This document shows positions 59,268 through 64,000 of a DNA stretch of 64,000 nucleotides, in pieces. The stretch's first letter is position 1; each line of letters opens with the position of its first letter. The stretch covers positions 3,906,001 through 3,970,000 of the forward strand of contig AP018281.1 of the NCBI GenBank assembly GCA_002368355.1. Direction: 5' to 3'. The DNA comes from Chondrocystis sp. NIES-4102 (lineage in GTDB: Bacteria > Cyanobacteriota > Cyanobacteriia > Cyanobacteriales > Xenococcaceae). Made by a program: the position numbers and the translations under genes. Under the pieces are notes generated by a model. It saw nothing but the letters and a program-made list of their open reading frames with translations. It ran no database searches and had not been told where the DNA came from.

Positions 59268-59501
59268 TTATTTTTGAGGCAAATTGTTACTAGTGTAAGT
59301 ATCTAAGGCAAAGGCAGGTCTACGCTTACTATGATTGATGTCTTTACCTGTAAAGGATTTGGCTAGTTGTTCAAAGGATTCTGATTTTAAATTTCGCTCA
59401 TGAATTGGCTTAGTTTGTTCACCGCGAAAATAAGCTTGTGTGCCAATTACTGCTGCTGCTGTCCAACCGATAATAAATACTGCTATTAGTAATGTGATCA
59501 T
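59268..59501 (-). CDS. Small single-pass membrane protein
   Basis: 77 residues: one N-terminal hydrophobic segment (LLIAVFIIGWTAAAVIGTQAYF) then a soluble tail with EQTKPIHERN and FEQLAKSFTGKD. Proteins of this form occur in cyanobacteria next to or within the photosynthetic membrane apparatus (a Psb35-like identity is conceivable), but I cannot confirm the family. It has its own terminator-like hairpin and converges on ho1. Confidence 0.65.
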   Translation of the reverse strand: MITLLIAVFIIGWTAAAVIGTQAYFRGEQTKPIHERNLKSESFEQLAKSFTGKDINHSKRRPAFALDTYTSNNLPQK

Positions 59502-59802
59502 ATATTATCTAAAATTTTATTAAGTTATATCTACTTTCTGTAAATAATTGTAACAAAAACTTGCTTATTTTACAAAAATAATTATTAATGCCTGAAATCC
59601 TTATAATTAAAAGAATTGGCAGTAAAAGCAAATATTAAGGTAATTATTGCTACATGAACTTGGTTTAAACAGTTAATATAATAAATACAGTTTAAATTTG
59701 CTTGAATATCAGCTATTTGGCTGACGAAATAAACCCTAGCAAAAATTGATAATACTAGGTATATATAACTAAATAAGTCTAAATAGTTTAAATAACTCAA
59801 TT
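59502..59802. other. Intergenic, no supported gene
   Basis: 300 AT-rich bases. The 71-codon minus-strand frame at 59585-59800 lacks a ribosome binding site and shows the low-complexity composition of non-coding DNA. No repeats. Confidence 0.45.
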
Positions 59803-59979
59803 ATGCCAATCAATAATCCAAGTCAGAGAAATCAAGTAGTGCAATTCTTGTGTCAGCCTCAAGGTGGTAGAAACTATCTGCTTAATGCCTTAAATTCAAA
59901 ATCAGAACAGGTTTTTCTCGAAGCGTTACATCAAATTATCGATGCCATCAATCAAGATCTAACTTCAAATTCTCTCTAA
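59803..59979 (+). CDS. Small hypothetical protein, 58 aa
   Basis: A short frame from ATG (59803) to TAA (59979) translating to a soluble helical protein opening PINNPSQRNQVVQFL and ending with EALHQIIDAINQDL. Its amino acid composition is protein-like, unlike surrounding DNA, and it lies 81 bases before ubiD on the same strand. No domain recognised. A relation to small cyanobacterial proteins of unknown function is likely but not checked. Confidence 0.55.
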   Translation: MPINNPSQRNQVVQFLCQPQGGRNYLLNALNSKSEQVFLEALHQIIDAINQDLTSNSL

Positions 59980-60060
59980 TCTTTCAGAAGATCAATTGTA
60001 GATTTCGCCCTAACTCTTCTAGACTAAAATAATCTATCTAAATGCTTTATATTTCTTAAC

Positions 60061-61566
60061 ATGGCTAGAGATTTACGGGGATTTATTAAACTTTTGGAAT
60101 CAAAAGGACAACTGCGACGCATTAGTGCATTAGTTGATCCTGACTTAGAAATTGCAGAGATTTCTAATCGTATGTTACAAGCAGGAGGGCCTGGACTACT
60201 ATTTGAAAATGTAAAAGGTTCACCTTTTCCTGTGGCAGTTAACTTAATGGGGACAGTTAAGCGTATATGCTGGTCGATGAACATGGAAAATCCAGAGGAA
60301 TTAGAGACTTTGGGATCGAAACTTGCCATGTTGCAGCAACCAAAACCACCAAAAAAAATATCGCAAGCTGTAGATTTTGGTAAGGTATTATTTGATGTCC
60401 TCAAAGCCAAGCCAGGTAGAGATTATTTTCCTCCCTGTCAGCAAGTAGTAGTGACAGAGGGATTAGATCTCAATACAATTCCGATGATTCGCCCTTACCC
60501 AGGAGATGCAGGTAAGATTATTACTCTAGGGTTAGTAATTACTAAAGATGTAGAAACAGGGACACCTAACGTGGGGGTGTATCGTCTTCAGTTACAGTCA
60601 AAAAATACCATGACTGTCCATTGGCTATCAGTAAGAGGTGGTGCAAGACATCTACGCAAAGCAGCAGAAGCAGGGAAAAAACTAGAAGTAGCGATCGCTT
60701 TAGGTGTAGATCCATTAATTATTATGGCAGCAGCCACACCGATTCCTGTAGATCTTTCTGAGTGGTTGTTTGCAGGTTTGTATGGTGGTAGTGGTGTAAA
60801 ACTAGCTAAATGTAAAACCGTTGATTTAGAAGTACCAGCAGATTCAGAATTTGTTTTAGAAGGTACAATCACTCCAGGAGAAGTATTACCAGATGGGCCC
60901 TTTGGTGATCACATGGGTTATTATGGCGGAGTTGAAGATTCACCCTTGGTACGTTTTCATTGTTTAACACACCGCAAAGATCCTATCTATCTAACAACTT
61001 TTAGTGGTCGCCCTCCCAAAGAAGAAGCGATGATGGCGATCGCTCTAAATCGTATTTACACACCAATTTTAAGGCAACAAGTCTCAGAGATAGTAGATTT
61101 CTTTTTGCCGATGGAAGCTTTAAGCTATAAAGCAGCGATTATTTCCATTGATAAAGCCTATCCAGGTCAGGCGAGAAGGGCAGCTTTAGCATTTTGGAGT
61201 GCTTTACCACAATTTACCTATACTAAATTTGTGATTGTGGTGGATAAAGATATTAATATTCGTGATCCTCGTCAGGTAGTTTGGGCAATTAGTTCTAAAG
61301 TTGATCCTGTACGTGATGTGTTTATTTTGCCTAACACCCCCTTTGACACCCTTGATTTTGCCAGTGAAAAAATTGGTTTGGGGGGACGTATGGGAATAGA
61401 TGCTACTACTAAAATTCCACCAGAAACCGATCATGACTGGGGCGAAGCTTTAGAATCAGATCTAGATGTGGCAGCTATGGTGTCTAGACGTTGGCAGGAG
61501 TATGGTTTAGGGGATATCGATTTAGCCGAGGTAGATGCTAATGTGTTTGGTTATGACATGAAATAG
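60061..61566 (+). CDS. ubiD: UbiD-family decarboxylase
   Basis: A 501-residue prenylated-FMN-dependent decarboxylase. Family marks: DLRGFIKLLESKGQLRRI at the start, AGGPGLLFENVKGSPFPVA, the flavin/metal region PNVGVYRLQLQSKNTM with HWLSVRGGARH, and the catalytic Glu loop FVLEGTITPGEVLPDGPFGDH. It should remove the carboxyl group of a prenylated 4-hydroxybenzoate in plastoquinone synthesis in cyanobacteria. The flavin maker UbiX is not in the window. Its last 29 bases overlap the convergent hydrolase gene. Confidence 0.92.
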   Translation: MARDLRGFIKLLESKGQLRRISALVDPDLEIAEISNRMLQAGGPGLLFENVKGSPFPVAVNLMGTVKRICWSMNMENPEELETLGSKLAMLQQPKPPKKISQAVDFGKVLFDVLKAKPGRDYFPPCQQVVVTEGLDLNTIPMIRPYPGDAGKIITLGLVITKDVETGTPNVGVYRLQLQSKNTMTVHWLSVRGGARHLRKAAEAGKKLEVAIALGVDPLIIMAAATPIPVDLSEWLFAGLYGGSGVKLAKCKTVDLEVPADSEFVLEGTITPGEVLPDGPFGDHMGYYGGVEDSPLVRFHCLTHRKDPIYLTTFSGRPPKEEAMMAIALNRIYTPILRQQVSEIVDFFLPMEALSYKAAIISIDKAYPGQARRAALAFWSALPQFTYTKFVIVVDKDINIRDPRQVVWAISSKVDPVRDVFILPNTPFDTLDFASEKIGLGGRMGIDATTKIPPETDHDWGEALESDLDVAAMVSRRWQEYGLGDIDLAEVDANVFGYDMK

Positions 61567-63253
61567 CTGTTAATTTAGAAGGAAAATCAGCCCCTGAGTG
61601 GATAACTAAAGTTATTATTTGCATATCTAAAAGACGAGATTCGTAAGGTTGCTTGCCAGATCCAGGATTAACAGGATAAGCAGGAAAACAAGCTGCACTA
61701 AGACTAAGACGTAAACTATCCCCTTGGGGAATACATATACAAGTAGCCTGAAGTGGAATTTTTACTAACTGGGGATTTTGTAAACTGGCATTGGCAACAC
61801 GAATGTAACCTTGACTAAAATTAAATACTTCTCCCTGGTTGTTAACACAAGACACGACTGCACAAAGATCAAAACTGGGATGTTCACTACTACAGTAAAC
61901 TTCTAAGATTATTTCTCCCACTAAATCTAATTCGCTAGTTAGGGGGGCGGAGGTATAGGTTAAGATATCACTGCGACAGTCTAAACTAGAACGGTCAAAA
62001 GAACCACTGGGGAAAAAAGCGTGTCCACCTAGGGCTGGTACAGGTCGCCAAGGATCATGGACTAAGATATCAGTACAGTTATCAAATTCTGTTGCTGCTG
62101 CTTCTAAATCAGTGGCTATTAATTCCTGGGGGGAGAGTGGTTGAGGGCTATCTTGATACTCCCACAGCATCCCACTATCTTCGCGGATACCTGCTAACCC
62201 GTCACTGGCTAAATAATATACCCTGGGGTTTTGGGGAAGGTGATCAAACTCACGCCATTGATTTCTACCCATGCAAAATAGAGAAATAGGGGCTTCATTT
62301 AATAAGCCTGTATCTTTACCTTTGAGGAAATGATCAAACCATCTTATTTGAATTTCATCTATGGGGTTTTGGGCTTCTATACCATAATCTATCGCCCCTA
62401 ATTTTCTTCCCCAGGGTAAATGTCCCCAAGCACCAATCAATAGCTGTTGTGAATACTTGCTTGTATCTGCCATTGCCTTATATAAGTTTAATGTTCCCCT
62501 CAGATAAGGATCATACCAACCGCCTACGTGTAGCATCGGTAGATCGACATTTTGCAGTAAATATTTAGGAGAAAGCGATCGCCAGTATAATGCAGTTGGA
62601 TCAGGATTATTTAACCATTGATGATAAAAGGAATCGGGTGCTAATTCTTGCATTAATTGAGGATTGGCAGGAATTGCATCATTTAGGGGTAAATTACGCG
62701 CAGCTTGATAAAATTTGTTGAATGCTGCCGAATCTCCTTGTAAACGGGCGGTTTCCCCTGCTAATTGAATCGCCCAAGCTAAATTAGCAAACAGACAAAA
62801 TGCCCCATTTTCATAAGCCCAGTCACTATAAAGATCATAGGCAATCATAGCAGGAGCGATCGCTTTTAAGGGTGCTGGTTGCTTTACTGCTGCATAAAGT
62901 TGAGTCATTCCCTGATAGGAAAATCCATACATCCCAACTTCTCCAGTACTATTAGGTAACTGAGATACCCAATTGATCGTCTCAAAACCATCCTCTACTT
63001 CATGGGTAAATAAATCAAACTTACCTTCAGATGTTCCCCTACCTCGTACATCCTGAATGACAACAATATAACCCTGGGCTGCATACCAATGAGGATGTGC
63101 ATATACTACCGTAGAAGCAATTGAGCGTCCGTAGGGCTGACGCATTAATAATATTGGCAGTTTTTCATCTGTTGCTGGGCGATAAATATCTGCATCTAAT
63201 CTTACGCGATCGCTCGTCCACATTGACGCTGTTGTTTTGCTGATTTTGCTCAT
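61538..63253 (-). CDS. CocE/NonD-family hydrolase
   Basis: A 571-residue alpha/beta hydrolase of the X-prolyl dipeptidyl peptidase/cocaine esterase group. Nucleophile Ser in GMYGFSYQGMTQ near residue 125, Asp in VGGWYDPYLRG and His in GAWGHLPWG form the triad; a C-terminal jelly-roll domain follows (about 395-560). Cleaves acyl or peptidyl substrates; real substrate unknown. No signal peptide, so likely cytoplasmic. Confidence 0.85.
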   Translation of the reverse strand: MSKISKTTASMWTSDRVRLDADIYRPATDEKLPILLMRQPYGRSIASTVVYAHPHWYAAQGYIVVIQDVRGRGTSEGKFDLFTHEVEDGFETINWVSQLPNSTGEVGMYGFSYQGMTQLYAAVKQPAPLKAIAPAMIAYDLYSDWAYENGAFCLFANLAWAIQLAGETARLQGDSAAFNKFYQAARNLPLNDAIPANPQLMQELAPDSFYHQWLNNPDPTALYWRSLSPKYLLQNVDLPMLHVGGWYDPYLRGTLNLYKAMADTSKYSQQLLIGAWGHLPWGRKLGAIDYGIEAQNPIDEIQIRWFDHFLKGKDTGLLNEAPISLFCMGRNQWREFDHLPQNPRVYYLASDGLAGIREDSGMLWEYQDSPQPLSPQELIATDLEAAATEFDNCTDILVHDPWRPVPALGGHAFFPSGSFDRSSLDCRSDILTYTSAPLTSELDLVGEIILEVYCSSEHPSFDLCAVVSCVNNQGEVFNFSQGYIRVANASLQNPQLVKIPLQATCICIPQGDSLRLSLSAACFPAYPVNPGSGKQPYESRLLDMQIITLVIHSGADFPSKLTAISCHNQTH

Positions 63254-63313
63254 TGGGTTATTAGATTTTTAATTTGGGGTTATCTAGCTATCAGCTTTTT
63301 TATCTTGGAAATC

Positions 63314-63560
63314 TAGCAATACGAAATAATATTAGGACATTTTTTAACTTTTAGCTTTGGGCTTCTTGGCGCGCAGCTAAATCTTTAGGGTAGCTTTTAG
63401 CAATACGCTTTAACTACTACTCCTACCACCAGACTCGTTACTCTCATTGTCCCCTTGTGGGATTTGCGTAGCTTATCCTTTAGGGCTACCTATTACCTAC
63501 ATTGTCCCCTTGTGGGATCACCTACTTCCTGTCTCCCGCTTCCTGTCTCCTGTCTCCTAA
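63314..63560. repeat. Composite repeat region
   Basis: Diverged copy of the AGCAATACGAAATAA unit (63314-63355), a TTAGCAATACGCTTTA unit near 63397, two copies of CATTGTCCCCTTGTGGGAT (63445-63463 and 63500-63518), the first inside the 48-base unit identical to 12379-12426, and GTCTCCT units. The remaining bases to 63759 show no gene. Confidence 0.85.
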
Positions 63561-63759
63561 CTAAGACCCGATACCCGAATAGTCAAGCAACTCATTAATA
63601 TCAACTTCAACTTAATCAGCAACAAGCTTGTTTTATTTTTACAGTTCTATAACAATATTATTTATTACTAATTTTAAATAATTAACTACTTGCTAGGGGT
63701 AGCTTTTAGCGACAGTGTTAGGCAAAATTACTCATGATAAGCGAAAATCAGATTCAGAA

Positions 63760-64000
63760 TCACAACGAGCGATCGCTTTGTTGTCTTTGTTGTCTTTGTT
63801 GACTCTCTTGTAATTCTCGTCGGCGTTGTTGGGCATCTCGGACATAATTATCTTCGTCTTCCTCTTCTAATCTCTGCCTTTCTCTTTCAGATGTATCTGT
63901 AGTTGTTTTTATTTCTTGGCGATAATCAGATTCATTTTGAGATTGATTAGATGTTTCTTCTTGGTTTTCGCGCTCCTGTTGCTCTAATTCGCTTCGGCGT
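63760..64000 (-). CDS. C-terminal part of a Gln/Arg/Glu-rich protein
   Basis: The last 79 codons of a gene that runs off the right edge, stop TGA at 63762-63760. The translation is hydrophilic and low-complexity: many Glu, Gln, Arg and Asn (for example QQERENQEETSNQ), ending in QQRQQRQQSDRSL from CAACAAAGA codon repeats. It may be a disordered or coiled-coil tail. The folded part and identity are outside the window. Confidence 0.7.
   Translation of the reverse strand, partial: RRSELEQQERENQEETSNQSQNESDYRQEIKTTTDTSERERQRLEEEDEDNYVRDAQQRRRELQESQQRQQRQQSDRSL

Noticed and set aside
59585-59800. 71-codon minus ORF
   Set aside because: No ribosome binding site, composition like AT-rich non-coding DNA.

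Overview
This is cyanobacterial chromosomal DNA. Many copies of the HIP1 octamer (GCGATCGC) lie inside genes. The gene set is diagnostic: groESL with a CIRCE operator, heme oxygenase 1, the circadian regulator RpaA, an NblB-like HEAT protein, UbiD, an SLH/OprB-type porin and two-partner-secretion exoproteins. The DNA is AT-rich. Most long intergenic gaps are filled with heptameric tandem repeats (CTACCTA, GACTCCT, GTCTCCT and complements) mixed with longer dispersed repeats, as in filamentous and baeocytous cyanobacteria. The genus cannot be fixed from this window.

Layout. 1-6.8 kb: 5' part of a DAHP synthase, a nucleotide-sugar epimerase, a TPR gene interrupted by one in-frame stop, a threonine synthase/ubiquitin-like sulfur-carrier pair, and holA. 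6.8-9.3 kb: a REC-wHTH-HPt-REC-REC regulator and a membrane-anchored cold-shock-domain protein. 9.7-18.5 kb: three glycosyltransferases, an ABC exporter, a phosphotransferase-fold protein, an outer-membrane porin and a receiver-only regulator; the last five genes are packed like one transcript. 18.5-28.8 kb: DnaJ-like protein, a small-RNA candidate with a strong terminator, ribF, an Ap4A phosphorylase-like gene, tRNA-Pro(CGG), leuB, a radical SAM protein, GDPD, a YbhN-like membrane protein, rsmB and a TerB-like protein. 28.9-40.3 kb: a beta-helix protein with lectin-like C-terminal repeats, CBS and NblB-like proteins, a solitary DndD-like ATPase, ilvC, two lipoproteins and a BioD/DRTGG protein. 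40.7-55.5 kb: an orphan TpsA exoprotein, groESL, DUF1345, glcD, then a TpsB-TpsA-CHAT/TPR cassette. 55.7-64 kb: a ribulokinase-like FGGY kinase, rpaA, ho1, small ORFs, ubiD, a CocE-type hydrolase and the 3' end of a Gln/Arg/Glu-rich protein.

How genes work together. Metabolic genes (aroF-type, thrC, leuB, ilvC) cover aromatic, threonine and branched-chain amino acid synthesis; ho1, NblB-like and rpaA touch phycobilisome pigment supply, turnover and daily regulation. The parts most likely to hold undescribed biology are the GT/ABC/phosphotransferase/porin/REC run (12.5-18.5 kb), the TPS-CHAT cassette (48.7-55.5 kb), the isolated DndD-like gene and the composite intergenic repeats.
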